Of a stretch of DNA of 64,000 nt, positions 29,135-37,424 are shown one piece after another. Below the pieces are notes generated by a model, which did not search any database, was not told the origin of the DNA, and worked only from the letters and a program-made list of their open reading frames with translations. The first letter of the stretch is position 1. Every line of letters starts with the position of its first letter. The stretch is taken from positions 2,852,001 through 2,916,000 of the forward strand of contig NZ_CP088081.1 of assembly GCF_021049305.1 (NCBI RefSeq). Reading direction: 5' to 3'. Origin of the DNA: Ideonella dechloratans. GTDB lineage: Bacteria; Pseudomonadota; Gammaproteobacteria; Burkholderiales; Burkholderiaceae_C. The translations under genes were made by a program, and so were the position numbers.

Positions 29135-29164
29135 AAAAAAAAAGCCGCCGGTCGCCCGGCGGCT
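29135..29164 (-). terminator. Intrinsic terminator after the second BMP operon
   Basis: On the minus strand a perfect 9-bp stem (AGCCGCCGG/CCGGCGGCT, 4-base loop) is followed by nine T residues (the A run at 29135-29143 on the plus strand). It lies 20 bases after the stop of the binding-protein gene. Confidence 0.92.
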
Positions 29165-29183
29165 GTCTGCGGGGTGCGGCGGC

Positions 29184-30350
29184 TTACTTGCTGCCCGGCA
29201 CCTTGCCTTCCACGCCCTTGACGTAGAACTTCACGCCACCCAGGAAGGCGTCGTCGGCCACGGCATCCTTGGCCAGCACTTCCTTGCCGGTGTTGTCCAC
29301 CAGCGGGCCCTTCCAGATCACGAAGCTGCCGTCCTTCAGGCCTTCCTTGACCTTGGCGACCTTGTCCTTGACCTCGGCCGGCACGTCGTCGGCAATGGAC
29401 ACCAGGTCGATCGCGCCTTCCTTCACGCCCCACCAGGCCTGACCGGTGGTCCAGGTGCCCTCCAGCACGTCCTTGGTGGCCTTGATGTAGTACGGGCCCC
29501 AGTTGATGATCGACGAGGCCAGGTGGGCCTTGGGACCGTAGGCGGTCATGTCGCTGTCCCAGCCGAAGGCGCGCTTGCCCTTCTCTTCGGCGGTCTTCAG
29601 CACGGCCGGCGAGTCGGTGTTCTGCATCAGGATGTCGGCGCCGCCGTTGATCAGGGCGGTGGCGGCTTCGGTTTCCTTGGGCGGGTTGAACCACTCGTTG
29701 ACCCAGACCACCTTGGTCTTGATCTTGGGGTTCACGCTCTGGGCGCCCAGGGTGAAGCTGTCGATGTTGCGGATCACCTCGGGGATGGGAATGGAGCCCA
29801 CCACGCCCAGGACGTTGGTCTTGGTCATGGAGCCCGCGATCACGCCGGCCATGTAGGCGCCCTCGTAGGTGCGGGCGTCATAGGTGCGCATGTTGGCGGC
29901 GGTCTTGTAGCCGGTGGCATGCTCGAACTTGATGTCCGGATGGTCGGCGGCCACCTTGAGCATCGGCTCCATGTAGCCGAAGGTGGTGCCGAAGATCAGC
30001 TTGTTGCCCTGGCCGATCAGGTCGTTGAACACGCGCTCGGCGTCGGCGCCCTCGGGCACCTTCTCGACGAAGGTGGTCACGATCTTGTCGCCGAATTCCT
30101 TCTCCAGCGCCTTGCGGGCGTTGTCGTGGGCGAAGGTCCAGCCGCCGTCGCCCACCGGGCCGACGTAGGCGAAAGCGATCTTCAGGGGCTCGGGCTTGGC
30201 GGCCACGGAAGCGGCCGAGGCGGGCTCGGAAGCGGCCGGCGCGGCCTCTTCCTTCTTGCCACAGCCCACCAGGGCCATGGAGGCGGCCAGGGTGGTCCAG
30301 CCGGCCCACTGCAGCAGGCGGCGCTTGGAAGTCACGTTGTTGTCGTTCAT
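29184..30350 (-). CDS. BMP-family ABC transporter substrate-binding lipoprotein (purine type)
   Basis: A 388-residue lipoprotein: signal with lipobox ALVGC near residue 30 followed by a KKEEAAPAAS linker. The Bmp domain has IAFAYVGPVGDGGWTF, GVVGSIPIPEVIRNID and EWFNPPKETEAA. It is a paralogue of the binding protein at 17343 but lipidated. GGAG 5 bases upstream supports the ATG. Last gene of the minus-strand ATPase-permease-permease-BMP operon; a hairpin precedes it and a strong terminator follows. Ligand probably a purine base or xanthine-like compound, from the guaD/xdh neighbourhood. Confidence 0.92.
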   Translation of the reverse strand: MNDNNVTSKRRLLQWAGWTTLAASMALVGCGKKEEAAPAASEPASAASVAAKPEPLKIAFAYVGPVGDGGWTFAHDNARKALEKEFGDKIVTTFVEKVPEGADAERVFNDLIGQGNKLIFGTTFGYMEPMLKVAADHPDIKFEHATGYKTAANMRTYDARTYEGAYMAGVIAGSMTKTNVLGVVGSIPIPEVIRNIDSFTLGAQSVNPKIKTKVVWVNEWFNPPKETEAATALINGGADILMQNTDSPAVLKTAEEKGKRAFGWDSDMTAYGPKAHLASSIINWGPYYIKATKDVLEGTWTTGQAWWGVKEGAIDLVSIADDVPAEVKDKVAKVKEGLKDGSFVIWKGPLVDNTGKEVLAKDAVADDAFLGGVKFYVKGVEGKVPGSK

Positions 30351-30396
30351 GGATTCTCCAGGGAGGGAAAGCGAAGAAACGTGGGTGGGAAAGGGT

Positions 30397-30423
30397 GGAC
30401 GTCCGGCCCCGCGCCGGGCGTCC
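30397..30423 (-). promoter_or_regulatory. Intercistronic hairpin before the BMP lipoprotein gene
   Basis: GGACGTCCGGC and GCCGGGCGTCC form an 11-bp stem with one mismatch/wobble and a 5-base loop, just after the permease stop and about 45 bases before the BMP start. No T run follows, so RNA stabilisation or partial termination is more likely than full termination. Confidence 0.45.
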
Positions 30424-30427
30424 GGTG

Positions 30428-31348
30428 TCAGGAGCCTGGCGTGAACGGCTTGCCCAGGGAGGCCGGCATGTTCACCCGGATCCAGGTCGGGTTGCGGGAA
30501 ATGAGCACGAGCACCACGATGGTGGCCAGATAGGGCAGCATCGACAGCCACTGGCTGGGGATCTGCACCCCCTCGCCCTGCAGTTGGAACTGCAGCATGG
30601 TGACGCCACCGAACAGATAGGCACCGAGCAATACCCGTGCCGGACGCCAGGTGGCGAAGGTGGTCAGCGCCAGGGCAATCCAGCCGCGGCCGGCCACCAT
30701 GCCCTCGACCCACAGCGGGGTGTAGATCACCGACAGATAGGCGCCCGCCAGGCCGCACAGGGCGCCGCCGGCCATCACCGCGGCCAGGCGGATGCGCCGC
30801 ACCGGGTAACCCAGCGCGTGGGCCGATTCGGGGGACTCGCCCACCGCCCGCAGCACCAGGCCCGCCCGCGAGCGGTAGAGGAACCAGGCCAGGGCCGCCG
30901 CCAGCAGCATCGCGCCATAGACCAGCGGATGCTGATGGAACAGCGCCGTGCCGATGAAGGGGATGTCCGACAGGTAGGGCACGGCGAACTTGGCGCGCTC
31001 GCCCAGACGCTCCTGCACGAAACCGATGCCGACGAAGGCCGAGAAGCCCGAACCGAAGAGGCTCAGCGCCAGGCCGGTGGCGTACTGGTTGGTGTTGAGC
31101 CAGATGACCAGCACCCCGAAGATGCCCGCCAGCAGGGCCCCGGCCCCGGCACCGGCGGCGAAGGCCAGCACGTCCGAACCGGTGCTCACCGCCGTGGCGA
31201 AGCCGGCGATCGCCGCCACCAGCATCATCCCCTCGGCACCCAGGTTGATGATGCCGGAGCGCTCGTTGATCAGCAGGCCCAGGCCCGCCAGGGCCAGCAC
31301 GGTCCCGGCGTTGAGCGTGGCGGCCAGCAGCAAGGCCAGCTCGTTCAT
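30428..31348 (-). CDS. Purine/nucleoside ABC transporter permease (second BMP system)
   Basis: A 306-residue permease with GIINLGAEGMMLVAAIAG near residue 32 (the NLGAEG signature), VLRAVGESPESAHALG loop and about eight membrane segments. The ATG overlaps the upstream permease stop by 4 bp. Paralogous to the permease at 20985. Confidence 0.92.
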   Translation of the reverse strand: MNELALLLAATLNAGTVLALAGLGLLINERSGIINLGAEGMMLVAAIAGFATAVSTGSDVLAFAAGAGAGALLAGIFGVLVIWLNTNQYATGLALSLFGSGFSAFVGIGFVQERLGERAKFAVPYLSDIPFIGTALFHQHPLVYGAMLLAAALAWFLYRSRAGLVLRAVGESPESAHALGYPVRRIRLAAVMAGGALCGLAGAYLSVIYTPLWVEGMVAGRGWIALALTTFATWRPARVLLGAYLFGGVTMLQFQLQGEGVQIPSQWLSMLPYLATIVVLVLISRNPTWIRVNMPASLGKPFTPGS

Positions 31349-32412
31349 GCGCGGCCTCCCTTGGTGGAACGGATGCGGTAGAGGATGAGGGTGTCGCAGG
31401 CCAGCAGCGCGAACAGCAGCAGGCCCTGGAAGACACCGGTCAGGGCCTTGGGCAGGCCCAGGCGGCTTTGTGCCAGTTCACCCCCGATGTAGAACATGCT
31501 CATGAGGATGGACGAGAAGACGATGCCCACCGGATGCAGCCGCCCGACGTAGGCGACGATGATGGCGGCGAAGCCGTAGCCGGCCGGCACATAGGGCGTG
31601 AGCTGACCCAGCGGCCCGGTGGCCTCCAGCGCCCCCGCCAGGCCGGCCATGCCTCCGGACAGCAGCAGCGCCGTCCACAGCGCGGTGCGCGAGGAGAAAC
31701 CGGCGTAGCGCGCCGCGGCCGGGGCCAGCCCGCCCACCTGCATCGCGAAGCCGCGGTAGGTGCGGAACAGGAAGGCCCACATCAGGCCCACCGCCCCCAG
31801 GGCGATCAGGGCGCCGATGTTGATGCGCAGGCCGTCGAACAGCCGGGGGATCTTGGTGACCGCGGCGAAGGTGATGGTCTGCGGGAAGTTGTAGCCGTTG
31901 GGGTCTTTCCAGGGCCCGTAGACCAGCCAGGACAGCAGCATGTCGGCCACATAGACCAGCATCAGGCTGACCAGGATCTCGCTGGCGTTGAAGCGGTCAC
32001 GCAGCAGCGCGACGATGCCGCTCCAGACCATGCCGCCCAGCATGCCGGCCAGCAGGATGGGCAGCACCACCCAGCGGCTGGTGTCCGGGCCGGCCTGCAT
32101 GGCCACCCAGCCGCCCGCCAGGGCGCCCAGGATGAACTGGCCCTCGGCACCGATGTTCCAGACATTGGCGCGGAAGCACACCGCCAGGCCCAGGCCGATC
32201 AGCACCAGGGGCACGGCCTTCACGCTGAGCTCGGAGAGCGCATAGGCGCTCTTCAGCGGCTCCACGAAGAAGACCTGCAAGCCCTTGACCGGATCCTTGC
32301 CCAGGGCCCAGAAGAGGATCACGCCCACCACCACGGTGATCGCCAGCGCCAGCACCGGCGAGGCATAGGACATCCATTTCGACGGCTGCGGCCGCGACTC
32401 AAGCTTCAGCAT
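31345..32412 (-). CDS. Purine/nucleoside ABC transporter permease (second BMP system)
   Basis: A 355-residue permease. NVWNIGAEGQFILGALAGG near residue 95 and the extended N-terminus match BmpB/NupB-type permeases; about ten membrane segments. Start chosen at the ATG giving MLKLESRPQ, which overlaps the end of the ATPase gene by 14 bp; an in-frame ATG 33 bases upstream would lengthen the overlap. It pairs with the following permease. Confidence 0.92.
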   Translation of the reverse strand: MLKLESRPQPSKWMSYASPVLALAITVVVGVILFWALGKDPVKGLQVFFVEPLKSAYALSELSVKAVPLVLIGLGLAVCFRANVWNIGAEGQFILGALAGGWVAMQAGPDTSRWVVLPILLAGMLGGMVWSGIVALLRDRFNASEILVSLMLVYVADMLLSWLVYGPWKDPNGYNFPQTITFAAVTKIPRLFDGLRINIGALIALGAVGLMWAFLFRTYRGFAMQVGGLAPAAARYAGFSSRTALWTALLLSGGMAGLAGALEATGPLGQLTPYVPAGYGFAAIIVAYVGRLHPVGIVFSSILMSMFYIGGELAQSRLGLPKALTGVFQGLLLFALLACDTLILYRIRSTKGGRA

Positions 32413-33934
32413 GGGCGCCTTCCCACAGTCCCGACATCCATTCACCGATCATTTCGCGCGTGGCGTCCGCGGTGGCCACCGAGGGCGACAACCGCCCCTG
32501 CGCGATGACCACCAGGCGGTCGCTGATCTCGAAGAGTTCGTCCAGTTCCTCGCTGACCACCAGCAGGGCGCAGCCCGCGTCGCGCAGGGCCAGCAGTTCG
32601 CCCCGGATCTGGGCCGCCGCGCCCACGTCCACGCCCCAGGTGGGCTGCGAGATGATGAGCAGCTTGGGCCGGGCGTCGATCTCGCGCCCGACGATGAATT
32701 TCTGCAGGTTGCCGCCCGACAGCGAACGCGCGGCCGCGTCCGGGCCGCCGGCCTTCACGTTGAAGCGGGCGATCAGGTCGGCCGCCATCCTGCGGGTGGC
32801 CGCCAGGTTCAGCCAGCCGCCCGAGCCCACCGCCTCCTGGCGGGTGAGCAGGGTGTTCTGGGCCAGCGACAGCGTGGGCACGGCCCCGCGTCCCAGGCGC
32901 TCCTCCGGCACGAAATGCAGGCCTTGGGCCCGGCGGGCGCCCGGCGACGCCGCCGCGATGTCCCGGCCGAACAGGCTGACCGAGCCGGCCGGCGCACGGC
33001 GGTCTTCGCCGGAAAGCGCGGCCATCAGCTCCTGCTGGCCGTTGCCGGACACGCCGGCCACGCCGACGATCTCGCCGGCCCGAACGTCCAGTCCGATCTG
33101 CTTGAGCGAGACACCGAAGGGGTCCTGCTGGGTCAGCGACAGGTTCTTGACCGACAGCACCACATCACCCGCGTTCGAGGGGCGGTGCGTCAGCGCCGGC
33201 GGCTCGGCACCGATCATCAGGCGCGAGAGGCTGGCGTTGGTTTCCTGCGTGGGATCGACCTCGCCCGTCACCTTGCCGCCGCGCAGCACGGTGCAGTGGT
33301 GGCAGAGGTTGCGGATCTCATCGAGCTTGTGGCTGATGTAAAGGATGGCGCAGCCCTCGTCGCTGAGCTTGCGCAGCGTGACGAAGAGCTTCTCGACGGC
33401 CTGCGGCGTCAGCACCGAGGTCGGCTCGTCCAGGATGAGCAGCTGCGGGTTGGTGAGCAGGGCCCGCACGATCTCGACCCGCTGGCGCTCGCCCACGCTC
33501 AGGGTGTGCACCGGCCGCAGCGGGTCCACGTCCAGGCCGTAGCCCGCGGCCACCTGGCGGATGCGCTCGGTGACCTCGGCCAGCGGCAGGCTCTTGTCCA
33601 GGCCCAGCCAGACGTTCTCGGCCGCGGTCAGGGTGTCGAACAGCGAGAAGTGCTGGTAGACCATGCTGATGCCCAGGGCACGGGCCTGGGCCGGGCTGGC
33701 CACTTCCACCTGCTTGCCGTTCCAGATCATCTCGCCCTCGTCCGGCTGGACGGCACCGTAGATGATCTTCATCAGGGTGGACTTGCCCGCACCGTTTTCA
33801 CCCAGCACCGCGTGGATCTGGCCTGGCGCCACCTTCAGGTGGATGTCGTCGTTGGCACGAACCGCAGGGTACTGCTTGGAAATGCCGGTGAGTTCGAGTC
33901 GGAGCATGTCGAAAAGAGAGCAAGTCCGGGACAT
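32399..33934 (-). CDS. Double-domain ABC ATPase of the second BMP transporter
   Basis: A 511-residue fused ATPase. Domain 1: [39 protein letters not shown]. Domain 2: GVSGNGQQ, VPEERLGRG, LSGGNLQK, ISQPTWGVDVGA. The ATG at 33934 has GGAGGG 4 bases upstream; the ATG at 33907 starts closer to the conserved core but has no ribosome binding site. It is preceded by tsx on the same strand with hairpins between them. Confidence 0.92.
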   Translation of the reverse strand: MSRTCSLFDMLRLELTGISKQYPAVRANDDIHLKVAPGQIHAVLGENGAGKSTLMKIIYGAVQPDEGEMIWNGKQVEVASPAQARALGISMVYQHFSLFDTLTAAENVWLGLDKSLPLAEVTERIRQVAAGYGLDVDPLRPVHTLSVGERQRVEIVRALLTNPQLLILDEPTSVLTPQAVEKLFVTLRKLSDEGCAILYISHKLDEIRNLCHHCTVLRGGKVTGEVDPTQETNASLSRLMIGAEPPALTHRPSNAGDVVLSVKNLSLTQQDPFGVSLKQIGLDVRAGEIVGVAGVSGNGQQELMAALSGEDRRAPAGSVSLFGRDIAAASPGARRAQGLHFVPEERLGRGAVPTLSLAQNTLLTRQEAVGSGGWLNLAATRRMAADLIARFNVKAGGPDAAARSLSGGNLQKFIVGREIDARPKLLIISQPTWGVDVGAAAQIRGELLALRDAGCALLVVSEELDELFEISDRLVVIAQGRLSPSVATADATREMIGEWMSGLWEGAHAEA

Positions 33935-33984
33935 TGTGCCCTCCGTGCCGGGGCCTGTGCCAGGTCCGGCCCGCAGGGCGATGA

Positions 33985-34032
33985 GGCTGGCGGCCTGCGC
34001 CGCCAGCCCGGTGGAACCGGGCCAGGCCCGGT
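33985..34032 (-). promoter_or_regulatory. Two stem-loops between tsx and the BMP transporter
   Basis: ACCGGGCC/GGCCCGGT (34016-34023 with 34025-34032) lies 10 bases after the tsx stop. GGCTGGCGG/CCGCCAGCC (33985-33993 with 34000-34008) follows. Neither has a T tract. They probably limit read-through or mark a processing site. Confidence 0.45.
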
Positions 34033-34042
34033 CACGCCGCGA

Positions 34043-34900
34043 TCAGAAGTGGTATTCCGCGCGGATCATCGGGGTCTTGGCGAAGGCGCCGTCGCCCGCC
34101 GCACCCTTGTACGAGTTGCCGAACTTGTTCTTCCAGTACTGGTACTCGAAGCCGACCTTGAACTTCTTGGGCGTGTTCCACAGGGTGCCCACGTCGTACA
34201 TCAGCTGCATGTCGATGTTGGTCTCGGGCGCAGTCTGTCCACCGAACTCGTTCTTGCCCTTGCCGGCGATGAAGTTGGCGAAGCCCTCGAAGGAGATCGG
34301 CAGGCCCACCGGCACGGGGATGGACCAGGCCGCCGTCAGCATCGGGTGCGCGTCGTAGCTGTAGCGGGGCGTGGCCACACCGGTGTACTCGTTGGTGGGC
34401 GCATTGCTCTCCCACAGTTGCAGCAGGCTCACGTTCAGGAAGCCGGGCACGTCGAACATGACGGTGGGGCCGGCCACCAGCATGCGCTTCTTCGAGTTGT
34501 AGCCGGCGTCATCCTTGACGTTCCAGTCGAAGCCGGCGGTCAGGCCCAGGTTGCGCACCACGCCGGGGTAGGACAGGTTGGCACCGGTCACCTTGGACAG
34601 GTCCAGCGTGTGGCGGTAGACCACATAGGCTTCCTGGGCGCCGTTGTTCGAGCCCGGGGATGCCGGGTCGTTCTTGTCCGACATCAGCAGGTCGACGTTG
34701 AAGAAGTTCGTCCCGTAGCTGTAGCCGCTCACATGGGTGAGGTTGAAGATGTTCTTGTGGATGTTGTTCGTGCCGAAGGGCTCGGCGAACTTGCTGCCGT
34801 AGCGGTAGCCGATGGAGGTGTCGCTCCAGTCGGCGGCCTGGGAAGCCATCGACAGCACGGCCAGGGAAGCGGCCAATGCGATGCGGGAAAGAGACTGCAT
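34043..34900 (-). CDS. tsx: Tsx-like nucleoside channel outer-membrane protein
   Basis: A 285-residue outer-membrane protein of the Tsx/OmpK channel family. Signal peptide residues 1-22 end ASQAADW; DTSIGYRYGSKFAEPF and NLTHVSGYSYGTNFFNVD are family motifs, and the chain ends in aromatic RAEYHF, typical of a barrel. Tsx forms a narrow pore selective for nucleosides. It sits between guanine deaminase and a BMP transporter on the same strand, matching an uptake role. An in-frame start 63 bases upstream was rejected because it would bury the signal peptide. Confidence 0.88.
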   Translation of the reverse strand: MQSLSRIALAASLAVLSMASQAADWSDTSIGYRYGSKFAEPFGTNNIHKNIFNLTHVSGYSYGTNFFNVDLLMSDKNDPASPGSNNGAQEAYVVYRHTLDLSKVTGANLSYPGVVRNLGLTAGFDWNVKDDAGYNSKKRMLVAGPTVMFDVPGFLNVSLLQLWESNAPTNEYTGVATPRYSYDAHPMLTAAWSIPVPVGLPISFEGFANFIAGKGKNEFGGQTAPETNIDMQLMYDVGTLWNTPKKFKVGFEYQYWKNKFGNSYKGAAGDGAFAKTPMIRAEYHF

Positions 34901-34972
34901 GGGAATCGTCCTATCGTCGTTGTGGGTGAAGGGAGGAACGTTGAAAGTCAACACGGGTAACAAGGTGCAAAA

Positions 34973-35005
34973 CTCATACCATGCTCATACGGGGTCAGGT
35001 ATGAG
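34973..35005 (-). promoter_or_regulatory. Alternative hairpins / terminator at the guaD-tsx boundary
   Basis: CTCATAC occurs at 34973 and 34984; its reverse complement GTATGAG is at 34999-35005. The right copy can pair with either left copy: an 8-bp stem CTCATACC/GGTATGAG followed on the minus strand by TTTT, or a 7-bp stem overlapping the guaD stop codon. The pairings are mutually exclusive, as in attenuators. Confidence 0.45.
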
Positions 35006-36322
35006 CCGAGGCTGCGGCCCGCGGGGCTGCCCGGCCACGTAGGCGGCCCTCAGGTTGCGCTCGTCGGCCAGGGTCATCCAGGCGAACACGCGGGCGTGCA
35101 GGCTCTGCGCCGGCAGCGGCGCCACCTGGCCGGTGGCCACCGCATCGCGGTGCTCCGCCACCGGGCCGCTGGCCCAGTCCCAGACGCACAGATCGGCCAG
35201 CCGACCCGGCTCCAGCGCACCCAGTTCGTGCGCCAGGCCCAGGGCCTCGGCCGCTCCCAGCGTGGCCGCGTGCAGCCCGGCCCAGGCGGTCATGCGGGTG
35301 CCCCGCAGGGCTTGGACCTTGTAGGCCTCGGCCAGCGTGCGCAGCATCGACAGGCTGGTACCGCCGCCCACGTCCGAGGCCAGCGACACGCCGTGACCGA
35401 CGGCCCGCGCCTCGGCCCAGTTGAACAGGCCGCTGCCCAGGAAGAGGTTGCTGCTGGGGCAGAAGGCGATGTGGGCCCCGGTGTCGCGCAGCAGCGCCCG
35501 GTCGGCGTCGTCCAGCCAGATGCCATGGGCCAGCACCGAACGCTGGTTGAGCAGGCCGTGCTGGTGGTACACGTCCAGGTAGCTGCGCGCCTGGGGGAAC
35601 AGCTCCTGCACCCAGCGCACCTCGTCGAGGTTCTCGGCCACGTGGGTCTGCATGTAGAGGCCTTCATGGCGCTGCAGCAGCCCCCCGGCCATGGCCAGTT
35701 GTTCGGGCGTGCTGGTGACGGCAAAGCGCACGGTCACCGCGAAGGCGTTGCGGCCCCGGCCATGCCAGCGGGCGATCTGCGCCTCGCAGTCGCGCCGGGC
35801 ACCCTCCACATCGTCGCGCAGACCCTCGGGGGCATGGCGGTCCATCAGCACCTTGCCGGTGATGATGCGCATGCCGCGCACCGAGGCCGCCTCGAACAGT
35901 GCCTCGGCCGAGACGGCATGCACGGTGGCGAACACCACGGCCGCGGTGGTGCCGTGGGCCAGCAGCGCATCCAGGAACAACTCGGCCCCCGCGCGGGCCA
36001 CCGCCGGGTCGGCAAAGCGCTGCTCGGCCGGGAAGGTGTAGGTCTGCAGCCAGTCCAGCAGCGTGGCGCCGTAGCTGGCGATGACGTCCAGCTGGGGGCA
36101 ATGCACATGGGTGTCGACGAAGCCCGGCAGGATCAGCCGCCCGCGGTGGTCCTCGCGCGGCCAGTCCTCGCCCGGCGCCTCGGCCTGGACGGCGACGATG
36201 CGCCCATCCTCGATCAGCAGCCAGTGGTCCGGGCGGAAGCGCACCGCCGGGCTGTCCACATCGCCCAGGGCCGGCAGGCCGGTGAAGTCCAGCAGATCGC
36301 CGCGCAAGGCCCGCCGGGTCAT
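34985..36322 (-). CDS. guaD: Guanine deaminase
   Basis: A 445-residue amidohydrolase converting guanine to xanthine and ammonia. FVDTHVHCPQLD (metal histidines), THVAENLDEVRWV (metal His), LAHGIWLDDAD and SDVGGGTSLSML (metal Asp) follow the GuaD pattern, and length matches (430-450). It overlaps the upstream lysR gene by 4 bp (ATGA), so the two are co-transcribed. Xanthine made here is the substrate of the divergent xdhABC genes. Confidence 0.95.
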   Translation of the reverse strand: MTRRALRGDLLDFTGLPALGDVDSPAVRFRPDHWLLIEDGRIVAVQAEAPGEDWPREDHRGRLILPGFVDTHVHCPQLDVIASYGATLLDWLQTYTFPAEQRFADPAVARAGAELFLDALLAHGTTAAVVFATVHAVSAEALFEAASVRGMRIITGKVLMDRHAPEGLRDDVEGARRDCEAQIARWHGRGRNAFAVTVRFAVTSTPEQLAMAGGLLQRHEGLYMQTHVAENLDEVRWVQELFPQARSYLDVYHQHGLLNQRSVLAHGIWLDDADRALLRDTGAHIAFCPSSNLFLGSGLFNWAEARAVGHGVSLASDVGGGTSLSMLRTLAEAYKVQALRGTRMTAWAGLHAATLGAAEALGLAHELGALEPGRLADLCVWDWASGPVAEHRDAVATGQVAPLPAQSLHARVFAWMTLADERNLRAAYVAGQPRGPQPRLIPDPV

Positions 36323-37323
36323 GCCCTCACCCCTTCCCTGGCACGCCCGGGGGTGTCGGCCGCCCGGCCGGCCGGCACCTTGCCGGTCAGGGCCCGGGCG
36401 GTGTCACGCACCTGCTCGCGCAGCCAGCGCTGGGCCGAGGAGGCATGGGTGCGGTCGTGCCAGAGCTGGTAATAGGCCATGGCAGGGAAGGCCACCGGGC
36501 AGCGGACGATGCGCACCGGAAAGCGCCCGAGCTGGCGTTCGCAGAACTGGCGACCGGTGGTCAGCACCAGCCGGGTCTGGGCCACCATCAGGGGCGCCAG
36601 GCTGAAATGCGAACACCGCACGGCGATGCGACGCTCCAGCCCCTGCAGCGCCAGGAAGTCGTCGATCACGCCACGGGCGCCGGGGTGCATCGGCGTGGGG
36701 GCGATGTGGTCGCTCTCCAGGTAGCGGGCGGCCGTCCATTGGCGCGGGTTCTTCACGGCGGGGTGATCCTCCCCCACCAGGCAGACCACCTCGTCGGTCA
36801 TCAAGCGACCCAGATGCAGTTCCTCGGGCGGCTGCAGCCAGTTGCCCACCACCAGGTCCACCTCGCCGGTGGCCAGCTTGCGCCGGTAGTCCGAATCGGC
36901 CGACAGCGGGTGCAGGGCCACCTTCAGGCCCGGCGCCCGGGTCCGCAGACGCGTCACCAGGTCCGGCAGGAAGGAGGGATTGAGGTAGTCGGTGGCCGCG
37001 ATGTTGACCTGCCCCTCGGCCTGGGCCGGCTCGAAATCGCGCCCCACCCGGGCCGGACCGAACAGGGTGTCCGCCTCCCGCAGCAGCCGCTCGGCCGGCC
37101 CCAGCAGCCCCAAGGCCGCCTCGGTTGGCACCAAACCGGTGCCTGCACGCACCAAAAGAGTGTCACCGGTCAGCGCACGCAGGCGCTTCAGCTGGGCGCT
37201 GATCTGAGGCTGCGTGCTGCCCAGGCGCAGGGCAGCCCGCGACACGCTGCGTTCGGTGATCACGGTGTGGAGGACCTTCACGAGATGGAGGTCGATGTTG
37301 GCAAAGGGGAGCGCCGCGGGCAT
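36319..37323 (-). CDS. LysR family regulator of the purine locus
   Basis: A 334-residue LysR-type regulator: N-terminal helix-turn-helix (VSRAALRLGSTQPQISAQLKRLR, residues about 30-52, here in two parts) and a substrate-binding domain. It lies between guaD (4-bp overlap downstream) and xdhA (divergent, 101-bp gap), so it probably controls both directions in response to a purine intermediate. Start is uncertain: ATGs at 37323 and 37335 both fit; neither has a clear ribosome binding site. Confidence 0.88.
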   Translation of the reverse strand: MPAALPFANIDLHLVKVLHTVITERSVSRAALRLGSTQPQISAQLKRLRALTGDTLLVRAGTGLVPTEAALGLLGPAERLLREADTLFGPARVGRDFEPAQAEGQVNIAATDYLNPSFLPDLVTRLRTRAPGLKVALHPLSADSDYRRKLATGEVDLVVGNWLQPPEELHLGRLMTDEVVCLVGEDHPAVKNPRQWTAARYLESDHIAPTPMHPGARGVIDDFLALQGLERRIAVRCSHFSLAPLMVAQTRLVLTTGRQFCERQLGRFPVRIVRCPVAFPAMAYYQLWHDRTHASSAQRWLREQVRDTARALTGKVPAGRAADTPGRAREGVRA

Positions 37324-37331
37324 ACGGCATG

Positions 37332-37339
37332 GCATATGC
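37332..37339. promoter_or_regulatory. Palindrome in the lysR-xdhA intergenic region
   Basis: GCATATGC is a perfect 8-bp palindrome in the AT-richer part of the 101-bp divergent spacer, just upstream of the preferred lysR start. It is a candidate core of a LysR binding site; LysR boxes are usually longer. Confidence 0.25.
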
Positions 37340-37424
37340 AACTCATGGGCCAGCCCGTATTCTCGCAGCGCCAGAAGCGAGTAAGTTCCAGACATCCCCG
37401 GCCTTGTCGGTTCACCGAGTTCCC

